From an uncultured SAR116 cluster alpha proteobacterium (GTDB lineage Bacteria; Pseudomonadota; Alphaproteobacteria; Puniceispirillales; Puniceispirillaceae), in contig CACHEI010000004.1 in the NCBI GenBank assembly GCA_902578815.1, positions 29,117 through 93,116 on the forward strand: DNA of 64,000 nt, in the 5' to 3' direction. Every line of letters begins with the position of its first letter. Position 1 is the first letter of the stretch. Below the pieces are notes generated by a model. That model was not told where the DNA came from and searched no databases. It was given only the letters and a program-made list of their open reading frames with translations. Shown in pieces: positions 1 through 9,177 of this stretch. A program made the position numbers and the translations under genes.

Positions 1-440
1 GAGGAACAATTGCAGGCGTTGGCCGTTTCCTGAAGGAACAAAATGCGGGTGTCAAAATTGGCCTTGCCGATCCTGACGGCTCCGGCCTGTATCATTATTA
101 CACGCATGGTGAGATCAAGGCTGAGGGGAACTCCATTTCCGAGGGCATCGGCCAGGGGCGAATCACCGCTAATCTTGCCGAGGCGCCCATCGACATGGCC
201 TTTCGCCTGTCAGATGTTGAGGCGTTGCCGCTAATCCACGATCTGATGCGCAATGAGGGGCTTTTTCTTGGCGGCTCAACGGCAATCAACGTAGCCGGTG
301 CGGTGGCGATGGCGCGTGAACTTGGGCCCAGCCATACCATCGTCACTATTCTGTGTGATAGTGGTCAGCGCTACCAGTCGAAAGTCTGGAACGCTGATTT
401 CCTGAAGGAAAAGGGGTTGCCGGTGCCTGAGTGGCTTTGA
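1..440 (+). CDS. cysK: Cysteine synthase, 3' part (5' end outside window)
   Basis: The reading frame is open from base 3 to the stop at 440. It encodes the C-terminal part of a fold-type II PLP enzyme that makes cysteine from O-acetylserine and sulfide. Visible are the glycine-rich GTIAGVGRFLKE stretch at the very start, then GGSTAINVAGAVAMAREL and the typical C-terminal TILCDSGQRYQSK segment, whose serine normally contacts the PLP pyridine nitrogen. The C-terminus KEKGLPVPEWL is ordinary for the family. The PLP-binding lysine lies upstream of the window. A sulfurtransferase gene follows 78 bases downstream on the same strand, so the two may form a sulfur-metabolism pair. A cystathionine beta-synthase-like paralogue cannot be excluded from the C-terminal part alone. 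Confidence 0.88.
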   Translation, partial: GTIAGVGRFLKEQNAGVKIGLADPDGSGLYHYYTHGEIKAEGNSISEGIGQGRITANLAEAPIDMAFRLSDVEALPLIHDLMRNEGLFLGGSTAINVAGAVAMARELGPSHTIVTILCDSGQRYQSKVWNADFLKEKGLPVPEWL

Positions 441-518
441 TCACCATTATTATCAAGTTTGTTGTAACTTGATGTCTTGTAATGGTTCGGCCAGCGCTAA
501 GGAATTTGAAGGGAGAAT

Positions 519-1370
519 ATGATGGTATCGCCACTCGTTACCGCCAAATGGCTGAAAGCTAATCTTGCAAGCGTCAGAACGCTTGATGCCGGCTACCATC
601 TAACCGGGGTTGACCGCGATCCCGAGGCCGAATTTGCTGCTGCGCGTATACCTGATGCTTGTCGGTTCGACATCAATCGGGTGGCTGACCCGACTAATCC
701 GCTGCCTCATATGCTTCCCACGGCAGCCGATTTTGCCGCTGCCGTGTCCGCCATGGGGATCGGTAATGATGACCATGTCGTGATTTATGATGACTCGGCA
801 ATTTTGCCGGCGACGCGAGTTTGGTGGATGTTTCGGCTATTTGGTCATGAGCGGGTTTCAGTTCTAGATGGTGGGCTTGCCGCTTGGCGCGAAGTTGGTG
901 GCGAAATGGAGACTACAGTGCCAAAGATACCATCACCGAGGTGCTTTACCGTGCGCCCATCTGTTGGCGCACAGGTGATTGATATGGATACCATTCAAGC
1001 GCTGATGCAGGCTGACGGCCTTGGCCAACTTGCCGATGCCAGAGCCCCCAACCGTTTTGCCGGCACCGTGCCAGAGCCGCGCGCTGGTCTGCGCTCGGGA
1101 CATATCCCGGGTGCGCGCAACGTGCCGCTTACCCGCCTACTCAATGGCGATGGTAGTTTCAAAAACGTGCCGGCAATCAGACAGGCTTTTATCGATGGCG
1201 GCATTGATCCCGACAGGCCGGTGATTACCACCTGTGGATCCGGCGTAACCGCCTGCGCATTGGCGCTTGGACTTGCGCTTGTCAGCAATGAACAGGTTTT
1301 TGTGTATGATGGCTCTTGGACTGAATGGGGTGGGTCAGATGCACCGATCAGCAAGGGCTATACTGACTAG
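519..1370 (+). CDS. sseA: 3-mercaptopyruvate sulfurtransferase (two-domain rhodanese)
   Basis: This 283-residue protein has two rhodanese domains, the normal size for the family. It transfers sulfur from 3-mercaptopyruvate (or thiosulfate) to an acceptor. The N-terminal inactive domain contains HVVIYDDS and RVWWMFRLFGH. The C-terminal domain carries the active-site loop TTCGSGVTACALAL, and CGSGVT is typical of mercaptopyruvate rather than thiosulfate sulfurtransferases. A ribosome-binding site GAAGGGAG (508-515) precedes two tandem ATGs at 519 and 522; the second is better spaced. No signal peptide is seen, so it is probably cytoplasmic. Its neighbour is cysteine synthase, consistent with cysteine sulfur metabolism. 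Confidence 0.9.
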   Translation: MMVSPLVTAKWLKANLASVRTLDAGYHLTGVDRDPEAEFAAARIPDACRFDINRVADPTNPLPHMLPTAADFAAAVSAMGIGNDDHVVIYDDSAILPATRVWWMFRLFGHERVSVLDGGLAAWREVGGEMETTVPKIPSPRCFTVRPSVGAQVIDMDTIQALMQADGLGQLADARAPNRFAGTVPEPRAGLRSGHIPGARNVPLTRLLNGDGSFKNVPAIRQAFIDGGIDPDRPVITTCGSGVTACALALGLALVSNEQVFVYDGSWTEWGGSDAPISKGYTD

Positions 1371-1562
1371 GGCTCAGGAGGCTTGCCAATCGGAGGCTTA
1401 TCCAACCAAACCGAGATTCAGAATTTAATACAATCCTTCTTCCAGTCCTGGATTTTCGCTGGAGTTGCATTTTAACTGATGTTAAGGTGTTTTGACTGTG
1501 ATCGCGCGCTGTTGAAACAGTTCTCGGTCACTTTGTTTTTTTTAAACGCTAGGGAGAGCATT

Positions 1563-2573
1563 ATGAAAAAACTCACAGCCGCTATGGTTGCGGTTGCCGG
1601 TGTGGCATTCGCCGCTTCAGCCAGCGCCGCTACACTTGACGACGTTAAAGCAAAAGGCCACATCCAATGTGGCGTAAGCCAAGGTCTGCCAGGCTTCTCA
1701 AACGCTGATGACTCGGGGAACTGGACCGGTCTCGACGTTGATATGTGCAGGGCTGTCGCCGCTGCCGTTTTCGGTGACTCGAATGCAGTAAAATTCACAC
1801 CACTGTCAGCCAAGCAGCGTTTCACCGCGCTTGCCTCTGGTGAAGTTGACATCCTTTCACGCAACACCACATGGACCATGACCCGCGACACACAGCTTGG
1901 GTTAAACTTTGCTGGCGTGAACTACTATGACGGGCAAGGCATGATGGTTCCGACATCACTTGGTGTGACTTCAGCGCTTGAACTAGATGGCGCAAACATC
2001 TGCACGAACACTGGTACAACAACCGAACTAAACATCACTGACTATTTCCGTGCCAACGGTATGTCATTCAACCTCGTTGCCTTTGAAAAAGCTGACGAAG
2101 TTGTTGCCGCATATGATGCCGGCCGTTGTGACGTTTACACAACTGACCGCTCAGGCCTTGCTGCCCAGCGTGGCAAACTGACGGCTCCAGATAGTCACAT
2201 GGTTCTGTCTGAAATCATTTCAAAAGAGCCTCTTGGGCCTGTCGTCCGTCAAGGTGATGATCAGTGGTTCAACATTGTTCGCTGGTCTCTGAACGCGATG
2301 ATAAATGCCGAAGAAATGGGCGTTTCCTCTTCAAACGTGAATAATCTCAAGTTCGATGCTAGTATAACTCCTGCTGTTGCCCGCCTGATTGGCAAGGAAG
2401 GCAATTTTGGCAAAGAACTTGGTTTGTCAAACGATTGGGCATACAACATCCTCATGCAAGTTGGAAACTATGCTGAGAGCTATGAGGCAAACGTAACACC
2501 ACTTGGTCTCGCAAGGGGTGTAAACGCGCTTTGGAGCGATGGTGGCATCCTCTATGCTGCACCAATCCGCTAG
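1563..2573 (+). CDS. aapJ: General L-amino-acid ABC transporter, periplasmic binding protein
   Basis: This 336-residue protein starts with a signal peptide (residues 1-23, cleavage near ASASAA). It continues as a family 3 solute-binding protein: LDDVKAKGHIQCGVSQGLPGFS, then DVDMCRAVAAAVFGD. The start at 1563 is chosen over an upstream in-frame start because AGGGAG lies just before it and the signal peptide begins exactly there. The length and the CGVSQGLPGFS motif match AapJ/BztA proteins that bind glutamate, aspartate and other L-amino acids. It is the first gene of an aapJQMP operon and is followed by a strong hairpin, which would let the binding protein be made in excess of the membrane subunits. 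Confidence 0.94.
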   Translation: MKKLTAAMVAVAGVAFAASASAATLDDVKAKGHIQCGVSQGLPGFSNADDSGNWTGLDVDMCRAVAAAVFGDSNAVKFTPLSAKQRFTALASGEVDILSRNTTWTMTRDTQLGLNFAGVNYYDGQGMMVPTSLGVTSALELDGANICTNTGTTTELNITDYFRANGMSFNLVAFEKADEVVAAYDAGRCDVYTTDRSGLAAQRGKLTAPDSHMVLSEIISKEPLGPVVRQGDDQWFNIVRWSLNAMINAEEMGVSSSNVNNLKFDASITPAVARLIGKEGNFGKELGLSNDWAYNILMQVGNYAESYEANVTPLGLARGVNALWSDGGILYAAPIR

Positions 2574-2587
2574 GTAGCTTACTTAAT

Positions 2588-2620
2588 CTGCCCCCACTCA
2601 TTGGTGGGGGCAGATTTTTT
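2588..2620 (+). terminator. Hairpin with T-run between aapJ and aapQ
   Basis: A perfect 10-bp GC-rich stem (CTGCCCCCAC / GTGGGGGCAG) with a 6-base loop is followed after one base by six T residues at 2615-2620. This is a textbook intrinsic terminator. Because aapQMP follow immediately in the same direction, it probably works as a partial terminator or mRNA-stabilising element that raises aapJ expression over the permease genes. Confidence 0.85.
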
Positions 2621-2640
2621 ATGAGTATGAAGTTACGATT

Positions 2641-3852
2641 ATGACAAAGCACTCAATCTCGTCTTTGATCTACGACTCAAAATTACGAGGCTATTTCTTT
2701 CAGGCTTTGATATTGTTGGGTCTTGCTACCAGTGTTTGGTGGATAATCGACAACACCGTAACTAATTTGGCAGACCGTGGAAAAACTGTTGGCTTTGGTT
2801 TTCTGGGAGAAAACGCGGGCTTTCAGATAAGCGCCACCCTTGGCACATGGATTTTCGACTATAATGTTGGTCAATCCAGCTATCTTGACGTTTATTTTAT
2901 AGGTATCACAAACACCTTTCTTGTTGCCATACTTGGCATCGCAGGCGCAACTGTTCTTGGATTTACAGTAGGCATCATGCGTTTATCGAAGAACTTCATT
3001 GTCCGCAGTTTTGCCACTATTTATATCGAACTTCTTCGTAACCTTCCGCTACTTTTACAGCTATTTTTTTGGTACTTCGCGGTGCTACGCGCCTTGCCCT
3101 CAAAACGGGAAAGGATAGAGATCATTCCTGATGCAGTTGCAATGAACATCACTGGCCTGTATCTGCCAGCACCAATCGTCGGACCAGGTTTCATTTATTC
3201 GGTCATTGCTTTCTTAATCGCTGTCGTCATTGTATATATGTTAAAAAGATGGGCGCAGAAACGCCAGAGTCAAACAGGCCAGCGGTTTCCTGTTTTTTGG
3301 ACGGGGTTTGGCTTGATCATCGGGTTGACTGTATTGGTTTTCTTGTCCACTGGTAGCCCGCTAAATTGGAGTTATCCTGAATTTAAGACAACCGGCGCGA
3401 TTTTACGGCGCGGCTTCCAAAGTGGGTCAGGCATGGTGTTAGTTCCCGAAATGCTAGCGGTGTGGCTTGCACTTACACTCTACACCGCGGCCTTTATTGC
3501 GGAGATTGTCCGCGCTGGAATTCTAGCGGTTGCCAAGGGACAGACCGAAGCCGCTTTCTCCATCGGTATGCGTCCCGGTATGACCCTACGGCTTATTATT
3601 ATTCCTCAAGCGCTGCGAGTGATTATTCCGCCATTGACATCCCAATATCTTAATTTAACAAAAAACTCATCCCTTGCCGTAGCAATTGCCTATCCTGAGT
3701 TAGTTTCGATTTTTGCCGGCACGGCGCTCAATCAGGTCGGCAAAGAAATCGAGATGATATTCATGATGATGATGGTTTATCTTACTTTCTCAATAGCCAC
3801 AGCCGCCTTCATGAACTGGTTCAATGCACGCGTCAAACTAGTGGAGCGATAG
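2641..3852 (+). CDS. aapQ: General L-amino-acid ABC transporter permease AapQ
   Basis: A 403-residue inner-membrane permease of the His/Glu/Gln/Arg family. A stretch matching the start of the permease domain, with a helix (NTFLVAILGIAGATVLGF), lies near residue 95. The C-terminal half carries the EAA loop (AFSIGMRPGMTLRLIIIPQA) that docks on the ATPase, and the ending SLAVAIAYPELVSIFAGTALNQ is typical of AapQ/BztB. A long extracytoplasmic/transmembrane insertion in the middle is also normal for this subfamily, which is about 400 residues. It pairs with AapM downstream. Confidence 0.93.
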   Translation: MTKHSISSLIYDSKLRGYFFQALILLGLATSVWWIIDNTVTNLADRGKTVGFGFLGENAGFQISATLGTWIFDYNVGQSSYLDVYFIGITNTFLVAILGIAGATVLGFTVGIMRLSKNFIVRSFATIYIELLRNLPLLLQLFFWYFAVLRALPSKRERIEIIPDAVAMNITGLYLPAPIVGPGFIYSVIAFLIAVVIVYMLKRWAQKRQSQTGQRFPVFWTGFGLIIGLTVLVFLSTGSPLNWSYPEFKTTGAILRRGFQSGSGMVLVPEMLAVWLALTLYTAAFIAEIVRAGILAVAKGQTEAAFSIGMRPGMTLRLIIIPQALRVIIPPLTSQYLNLTKNSSLAVAIAYPELVSIFAGTALNQVGKEIEMIFMMMMVYLTFSIATAAFMNWFNARVKLVER

Positions 3853-3872
3853 ACTATGGGAAGCATAAATAA

Positions 3873-5258
3873 ATGACAACGCCTCATAAGTATGTGCGTA
3901 CTGAAGATGCCCCGCTGTTGCCACCACCGGCAACTGAGGCTGGTATTACCGGTTGGCTCTGGCAGAATATATTTGCCAGCATGGCCGATTATCAGTCGAT
4001 CGGAGCAGCTATCCGCTCGCTATTCATGATCACATTCTCTCTTCTGCTTGTTTACGTCTTTATCAACCAAACATTCGGGCTGATTGATTTTGCCATCTTA
4101 TCGGCTGTCTGGTCTGATCCTGATGGGCTAAAACGTGAGGCCTGCTGGACGGTGCAGCAGGGTGGAGCGCTTCCCGATGGATGGCACGGCGCCTGCTGGC
4201 CCTTCGTTTGGGCGAAGCAGAAATTTGCTTGGTTCGGTCCCTACCCTAGTGAGGAACTCTGGCGTGTCTACATAGCGCTTGCGGTCGGCACTGTCGGCCT
4301 CATCTGGGCGCTGCTAGACCGCATGCCTTACCACCGGCAGGTTGGTGTCCTAATGCTCACAATTTATCCGTTGCTCGCCTTTATTCTGCTCACAGGTGGA
4401 AACAATGAAGCTAGCCTTACGAGTATTGGAGTCTGGATCTTCGGCGGCCTTGCCATGATTTCTGTAGGCCGCATGGGTGCCGCGGGGTATCTCGGTGCGG
4501 TCTTTGCCGAGATTTCCAGCGTTTTTAGTATTGTTGGCTGGGGAATAATTGCACTGAATGTCGTACGTGGTATCGCATCTGTAGATTTTAATCTTACGCC
4601 TGTCGGCACGGGAGATTGGGGTGGCCTGCTTATTACACTCGTGGTTGCTCTGACTGGTATTGTCGCCTCACTGCCGCTTGGAATCATTTTGGCACTTGGT
4701 CGGCGATCACAAATGCCTGTTGTTAGCATTCTATGCACCATTTTCATTGAATTTTGGCGCGGTGTGCCGTTAATAACGGTGTTGTTTATGGCCTCAGTCA
4801 TGCTACCACTTTTCTTGCCAGCTGGGGTCAATTTTGACAATCTCCTCCGAGCTTTGATTGGTGTCATGCTTTTCTCGGCTGCATATATGGCCGAGGTTGT
4901 CCGAGGTGGTCTTCAAGGAATCGACAAAGGCCAGTACGAGGGTGCGCAGGCAATGGGACTTTCCTATTGGCAGACGATGCGCTTGATTATTTTACCGCAG
5001 GCCCTCACACACGTCATACCAGGTATTGTCAACACATTCATTGGTTTGTTCAAGGACACGACCTTGGTATCAATCGTGGGCATCTTTGATCTTCTAGGAG
5101 CGGGTCAATCTGCAGTCGCTGATGCTGCCTGGTCAACCCCGGTGCAGGCAATCACTATGTATCTTTATATTGGTGTTATCTTCTTCATCTTCTGTTTTGG
5201 GATGTCACGCTACTCGATTTTTATGGAAAACAAGCTCAGTAAATCCCGCCGGCACTGA
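3873..5258 (+). CDS. aapM: General L-amino-acid ABC transporter permease AapM
   Basis: A 461-residue partner permease, starting 20 bases after aapQ; GGGAAG precedes the ATG. Its large N-terminal part includes the WTVQQGGALPDGWHGACWPF segment that marks AapM/BztC. The C-terminal permease domain has the EAA loop (GAQAMGLSYWQTMRLIILPQ) and KDTTLVSIVGIFDLL. Known AapM proteins are similarly longer than ordinary polar amino-acid permeases. Together with AapQ it forms the membrane channel of the transporter. Confidence 0.93.
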   Translation: MTTPHKYVRTEDAPLLPPPATEAGITGWLWQNIFASMADYQSIGAAIRSLFMITFSLLLVYVFINQTFGLIDFAILSAVWSDPDGLKREACWTVQQGGALPDGWHGACWPFVWAKQKFAWFGPYPSEELWRVYIALAVGTVGLIWALLDRMPYHRQVGVLMLTIYPLLAFILLTGGNNEASLTSIGVWIFGGLAMISVGRMGAAGYLGAVFAEISSVFSIVGWGIIALNVVRGIASVDFNLTPVGTGDWGGLLITLVVALTGIVASLPLGIILALGRRSQMPVVSILCTIFIEFWRGVPLITVLFMASVMLPLFLPAGVNFDNLLRALIGVMLFSAAYMAEVVRGGLQGIDKGQYEGAQAMGLSYWQTMRLIILPQALTHVIPGIVNTFIGLFKDTTLVSIVGIFDLLGAGQSAVADAAWSTPVQAITMYLYIGVIFFIFCFGMSRYSIFMENKLSKSRRH

Positions 5259-5282
5259 TGCCAAAGGGTGAAAGAGAGAATA

Positions 5283-6056
5283 ATGTCTGCTTCTAATGCA
5301 AAAAAAATGCAGGTCACTGATGAAGTGATCATCTCAATGTCGCAGGTCAATAAATGGTTTGGAACCTTCCATGTGTTGCGTGACATAAACCTGACCGTCA
5401 ACAAGGGCGAGCGCATTGTTATCTGTGGTCCGTCGGGATCAGGGAAATCCACACTAATCCGCTGCTTAAACCGGCTTGAGGAACATCAGTCAGGTGATAT
5501 CAACGTTCAGGGCATAACGCTCAACAATGATCTGAAGAACATCGACGAGATCCGCCGCGAGGTTGGCATGGTGTTCCAGCATTTCAACCTGTTTCCGCAT
5601 CTGACCATTTTGGAGAACTGCACCCTTGCCCCCATCTGGGTGCGGCGCATGCCAAAGGCCGACGCCGAGGCGATTGCGATGAAATATCTTGAGCGTGTTA
5701 AAATCCCAGAACAAGCGCACAAATATCCAGGCCAGCTATCTGGCGGCCAGCAGCAACGCGTTGCAATCGCCCGTTCACTTTGCATGGAACCGCAGTTGAT
5801 GCTCTTTGACGAGCCAACCTCGGCGCTCGACCCGGAAATGATCAAGGAAGTGTTGGACACTATGGTTGCACTTGCCGAGGACGGCATGTCGATGATCTGC
5901 GTGACACATGAGATGGGTTTTGCCCGAAAGGTCGCCAACCGAGTAATCTTCATGGATGAGGGCCAGATCATCGAGGAAAAAGACCCTGAGGAATTCTTCA
6001 ACAACCCCGAAAATGATCGGACCAAACTATTCCTCAGTCAAATTCTTGATCACTAG
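5283..6056 (+). CDS. aapP: General L-amino-acid ABC transporter ATPase
   Basis: A 257-residue ABC ATPase that powers AapQM. It has Walker [10 protein letters not shown] near residue 49, Q-loop [10 protein letters not shown], signature [15 protein letters not shown] and Walker [13 protein letters not shown], then the H-loop CVTHEMGFA. The ATG at 5283 with AGAGAG just upstream is preferred to an in-frame GTG at 5268, which has no well-placed ribosome-binding site. It is the last gene of the aapJQMP operon. No clear terminator follows. Confidence 0.94.
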   Translation: MSASNAKKMQVTDEVIISMSQVNKWFGTFHVLRDINLTVNKGERIVICGPSGSGKSTLIRCLNRLEEHQSGDINVQGITLNNDLKNIDEIRREVGMVFQHFNLFPHLTILENCTLAPIWVRRMPKADAEAIAMKYLERVKIPEQAHKYPGQLSGGQQQRVAIARSLCMEPQLMLFDEPTSALDPEMIKEVLDTMVALAEDGMSMICVTHEMGFARKVANRVIFMDEGQIIEEKDPEEFFNNPENDRTKLFLSQILDH

Positions 6057-6413
6057 CGCAGACTCTGCACCTATCCCGTATAAAACTGACAGACAAAATA
6101 TAGAATCAGTGGTAGAAAATCTCAAATTAACCTAGATTCTCTTTTTTTTTAAAGGAATAGCCCTTCCCCTTTTTCGCTTTTGGATGCACTTGCGATGGGT
6201 GGCTCAACCGCTTCATCGACTGCTCATTGTATCAGCCAAATTGAATGGTTTATGCCAAGGGTGGTTCGAAAAGTTATCTCGACAGCTAGAAAGTCTGCGA
6301 GCATAGCATTAGCTCTATTTCTGAACTTCGCACAGCTGACACATAAATGGCCTTTGCCTCAAGCGGTGTCTTTGAACGGGACCTTAATGTCACTCACACC
6401 GCCACCGCAAAAA
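6057..6413. other. Intergenic stretch, no supported gene
   Basis: This AT-rich region follows aapP and includes an eight-T run near 6143-6151. A plus-strand open frame from 6180 to 6455 has no ribosome-binding site and no recognisable composition, and I do not accept it as a gene. Nothing else is evident. Confidence 0.5.
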
Positions 6414-6566
6414 CTAAAAACCAAAACAACAACTCTGAATTTTTTGAGGTTTTAATACTTTCAATGCCATAAGCATGAAATGTATGACGAGCCCGCTCAG
6501 GCTCTGGGTGAAAGTGTTCCAAGAATAAACCAGCGGCTCCGGTGACGAAAACAGTGGCAATGCCAT
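6414..6566 (-). CDS. Possible small protein downstream of the deacetylase-like gene
   Basis: A 50-codon minus-strand frame begins with ATG at 6566, with AGGGGAG nine bases upstream, 15 bases after the stop of the deacetylase-like gene. The product (MALPLFSSPEPLVYSW...) has one hydrophobic stretch (GLVIHFMLMALKVL). I do not recognise it. In the neighbouring frame of the same strand the sequence is also open for about 55 codons and looks at least as protein-like (TVFVTGAAGLFLEHFHPEPE). The stretch could therefore be a frameshifted remnant of a longer gene rather than a functional small one. Confidence 0.25.
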   Translation of the reverse strand: MALPLFSSPEPLVYSWNTFTQSLSGLVIHFMLMALKVLKPQKIQSCCFGF

Positions 6567-6581
6567 TAAAGCTTGCTCCCC

Positions 6582-7496
6582 TCAGCTTGTCACTACTGCA
6601 AGTGCGGCACGGAACACAAGGCTATGGCGATGCGCCACCTCTTCTATATCGGTGCCATAGCCACCGCCTATTACCGTCGCCACGGCGCGGCCCTGATCCC
6701 GAAAGTGCCGAATCACCATTTCATCACGCGTGCTGATACCAGCATGGCTGAGTGTCAGATGCCCAAGCCTGTCGTTTTCATGTACGTCAACACCAGCGTC
6801 ATAAAGAACTAGATCTGGTTGCCGTCCACTTTCAGCCAGAAACGCCAGCGTATCCATCAGCATCGCAAGATAGCCATCATCGCCCGTACCTTTATCAATC
6901 TCAACATCTAGATCACTCACTGCCCGCCGCGCCGGGTAATTTGAACGACAATGAAGTGAGCAGGTGAAAATCCGGTCATCACCCGCCAGCATACGCGCCG
7001 TGCCGTCACCCTGATGCACATCACAATCAAGAATCAGCACCTCGCTCGCCTCGCCCTCATCCACAAGCCGCCGCGCTGCGTAGACCAAATCATTGAACAC
7101 GCAATACCCGGCACCATAATCAAAGTGCGCATGATGTGTTCCACCTGCCGCGTGACAGGCAAGCCCCTCAGCCAGCGCGAGCCGTGCTGTTGCCAGGGTG
7201 CCATTGGGCGCTAAAAACGAGCGGTTGCATAACGCGTCACTCCAGGGGAGGCCCAGAACACGCAGATCCCTGGCCGACAGCGTTCCCGCCGCAACCGAGT
7301 TGATATAGTCTGGACAGTGAACTACCGCAAGATCGGCGTGAGAAGCCGGTTCGGGATTATGCTGGACAAAGCCGTCCAACACGCCATCACGCGCCAGAAT
7401 AGCCATCAATCGACTAAATTTGGTGGCCGGAAACTGATGGCCATCTTTTAGCGGAATATCATAGGAGGGATGTGTCACGAGACCCAGCATAAGCAC
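6582..7496 (-). CDS. Histone-deacetylase-superfamily hydrolase
   Basis: A 304-residue zinc hydrolase of the arginase/deacetylase fold. Bacterial members are acetylpolyamine or acetoin-utilisation (AcuC)-type deacetylases. Visible motifs are the catalytic histidine pair in GGTHHAHFDYGAGYC, the metal ligands in LILDCDVHQGDGTA, the third metal-binding aspartate in LVLYDAGVDVHENDRLG, and the closing VIGGGYG. The substrate cannot be told from sequence. Two nearby starts (7496 and 7490) are possible. It is transcribed divergently from the DUF4856 gene. No partner enzyme lies beside it, so acetylated polyamine or another small acetylated amine is only a guess. Confidence 0.88.
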   Translation of the reverse strand: MLMLGLVTHPSYDIPLKDGHQFPATKFSRLMAILARDGVLDGFVQHNPEPASHADLAVVHCPDYINSVAAGTLSARDLRVLGLPWSDALCNRSFLAPNGTLATARLALAEGLACHAAGGTHHAHFDYGAGYCVFNDLVYAARRLVDEGEASEVLILDCDVHQGDGTARMLAGDDRIFTCSLHCRSNYPARRAVSDLDVEIDKGTGDDGYLAMLMDTLAFLAESGRQPDLVLYDAGVDVHENDRLGHLTLSHAGISTRDEMVIRHFRDQGRAVATVIGGGYGTDIEEVAHRHSLVFRAALAVVTS

Positions 7497-7651
7497 TTAT
7501 TCCCGAAATAGACATAGCCAAACTACAACATTTAATTGGGTAGACAGAGACTTAGATACAATAGCCGGCTTCCCTACTGAAGCACACCAACGGTTTTGCA
7601 ACCGCTTGACCCTGCTTTAACGATTGTATTTATCCCCGCGACAAAAAAGGT

Positions 7652-7665
7652 ACTAAATTAGTCCT
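7652..7665 (+). promoter_or_regulatory. Operator-like repeat, copy 1, upstream of DUF4856 gene
   Basis: ACTAAATTAGTCCT occurs here and again 60 bases downstream as ACTAATTTAGTCCT. The 11-base core is nearly palindromic, and the two cores are exact reverse complements of each other. The spacing and position, flanking a Fur-box-like element and a TTGACA hexamer, suggest a transcription-factor binding site. An Rrf2-type iron-sulfur regulator (IscR/RirA class) is one candidate, which is inference only. Confidence 0.5.
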
Positions 7666-7672
7666 TATTTTA

Positions 7673-7699
7673 TTGACAGTGATAACTATTATCAATAAC
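7673..7699 (+). promoter_or_regulatory. -35 hexamer overlapping a Fur-box-like element
   Basis: A perfect TTGACA at 7673-7678 is followed directly by GATAACTATTATCAATAAC (7681-7699), which matches 14 of 19 positions of the classical Fur box. Overlap of a promoter with an iron box would allow iron repression of the downstream DUF4856 and hydroxylase genes. The -10 box is not clear (TAACAA at 7696 is weak). The site assignment is by inspection only. Confidence 0.5.
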
Positions 7700-7711
7700 A
7701 AAGTTATTAGC

Positions 7712-7725
7712 ACTAATTTAGTCCT
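7712..7725 (+). promoter_or_regulatory. Operator-like repeat, copy 2, upstream of DUF4856 gene
   Basis: ACTAATTTAGTCCT is the second copy of the 14-base element at 7652. It lies 46 bases before the DUF4856 start codon and downstream of the candidate promoter. Two copies on either side of a Fur-like box support a combined iron-responsive control region. Confidence 0.5.
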
Positions 7726-7771
7726 GTTTAATTCGTGAACCGTATGAAAAAACCTCTTTGGAGAACAAACG

Positions 7772-9169
7772 ATGAGTAAATTAACTATCCTCGCCGGCTT
7801 TGTATTAGTCGGCTTAATGTCAACCAGTGCAATGGCTGATGGACATGGCAATCATGTATACGGTCCATTCCCTGTAACTCTGAAAGGTTACAGCGGTGAC
7901 AAAACAAATTCTGTCTCATACTCCGGTCAAGTTGGTCGTCAGTTACTTCACAATAGCCTTAAGAAGGCTATTGGAAAAAATGCTGGGTTGGACACAATAA
8001 ACTCCTATTTTAATGGTTCTGATGAAGAACTTCCAATACTTGATCCGGTATCAAGTGAAAAATTCATGGTTGATCACTCAAATGTTAACGACATCTCAAA
8101 AACCAACCTCTCAGGTAAGGCCTATAAAGGAGACATTAGTGGCTGGCCCGGTGGGATGAGTGGTAAGGAAGTTTTAGCATCTATGATTGCTAGATCTTCA
8201 GAGGTTGATGGCGGATACGACGCTACGCACGGTTATGACTATGCTCAGCTAGTCTCTAAATTTGCCATGGGTGGAATATTTTACCATCAGGCTTGTGATA
8301 ATTATCTGGACGAAAAATTGGAAGCAAACAACAAGCCAAACAACAAGCCCTATAAAGATGGAGCCTATTACACAGGAAAAGAACATTCATGGGATGAAGC
8401 TTTCGGTTATTGGGGCGCAGCTGCGCATGGAGCTACGTTATCACCTGAGCAAAATTACAACATAGCCAAAAAGAAGGACATGGTCTCAGCTGATGCCAAT
8501 TCAGATGGTGTTGTTAACCTTAAGTCTGAGATGAACTATGCTCACGCGTATTACGCTTCAGCTTTCGATAAAGGTGGAAAAACAAAATATTACAAGACGA
8601 TAACACAAGCATTTATCGACGGTCGTCAGGTCATTGCCGATGCAAAGGGTGAGGCGTTGTCTGACGCTGAGAGAAATACAATCATGGGAAAGGCCAGGGT
8701 AATTTGCTCAAACTGGGAAAAGGTGATTGCAGAAGCAGTCTTTAAATATGCTGGAAGCGTGTATGGCGATTTAGAAAAGCTTAAAGGTGGCGGTGACGCA
8801 AAAGCATATCGAAAATACGTAAAGCATTGGGGCGAGCTTAAAGGCTTTGCATTATCTCTTCACACCAGCCACCAAAACCTAGGAGAACTTGGCCGCAAGA
8901 TTGATGGCTTGATCAAATTTGGACCAGTTGTAGGTGGCGTGTCTCCATCGCAAATCTCAATGAACACTCGACGCGTGGATGGTGTGGATGAAGCGGGTAA
9001 CTTTACTTTTCAAGATGCAAGTGTAGATGAATACATGCTCTACATGCTTCGTCTTCAAAAGCTTATGGAGGATGAATTTGGCGTCGTTGCAAAAAACAAT
9101 GATAAACTTGCAGGAATTTCCAATCTTGCAGAAAAACTCGGTTCAGGTGAGAGCGTCGAAAACGACTAA
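7772..9169 (+). CDS. DUF4856 family exported protein (possible iron-related lipid-free periplasmic protein)
   Basis: A 465-residue protein with a clear signal peptide (residues 1-22, ending TSAMA) and no further membrane helix, so it should be periplasmic. The EHSWDEAFGYWGAA stretch, the early PFPVTLKGYSGD region and the overall helical character match DUF4856 proteins, a family often seen with imelysin-like and iron-uptake genes. It is preceded by GGAG and by a control region with a Fur-like box and a duplicated palindromic element, which supports an iron-linked role. Molecular function is unknown. A fatty-acid hydroxylase family gene follows 53 bases after its stop and may be cotranscribed. 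Confidence 0.7.
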   Translation: MSKLTILAGFVLVGLMSTSAMADGHGNHVYGPFPVTLKGYSGDKTNSVSYSGQVGRQLLHNSLKKAIGKNAGLDTINSYFNGSDEELPILDPVSSEKFMVDHSNVNDISKTNLSGKAYKGDISGWPGGMSGKEVLASMIARSSEVDGGYDATHGYDYAQLVSKFAMGGIFYHQACDNYLDEKLEANNKPNNKPYKDGAYYTGKEHSWDEAFGYWGAAAHGATLSPEQNYNIAKKKDMVSADANSDGVVNLKSEMNYAHAYYASAFDKGGKTKYYKTITQAFIDGRQVIADAKGEALSDAERNTIMGKARVICSNWEKVIAEAVFKYAGSVYGDLEKLKGGGDAKAYRKYVKHWGELKGFALSLHTSHQNLGELGRKIDGLIKFGPVVGGVSPSQISMNTRRVDGVDEAGNFTFQDASVDEYMLYMLRLQKLMEDEFGVVAKNNDKLAGISNLAEKLGSGESVEND

Positions 9170-9177
9170 GCCTGTTA

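Noticed and set aside
6180..6455. Possible 91-residue gene after aapP
   Set aside because: No ribosome-binding site and overlap with a better minus-strand candidate; probably non-coding.
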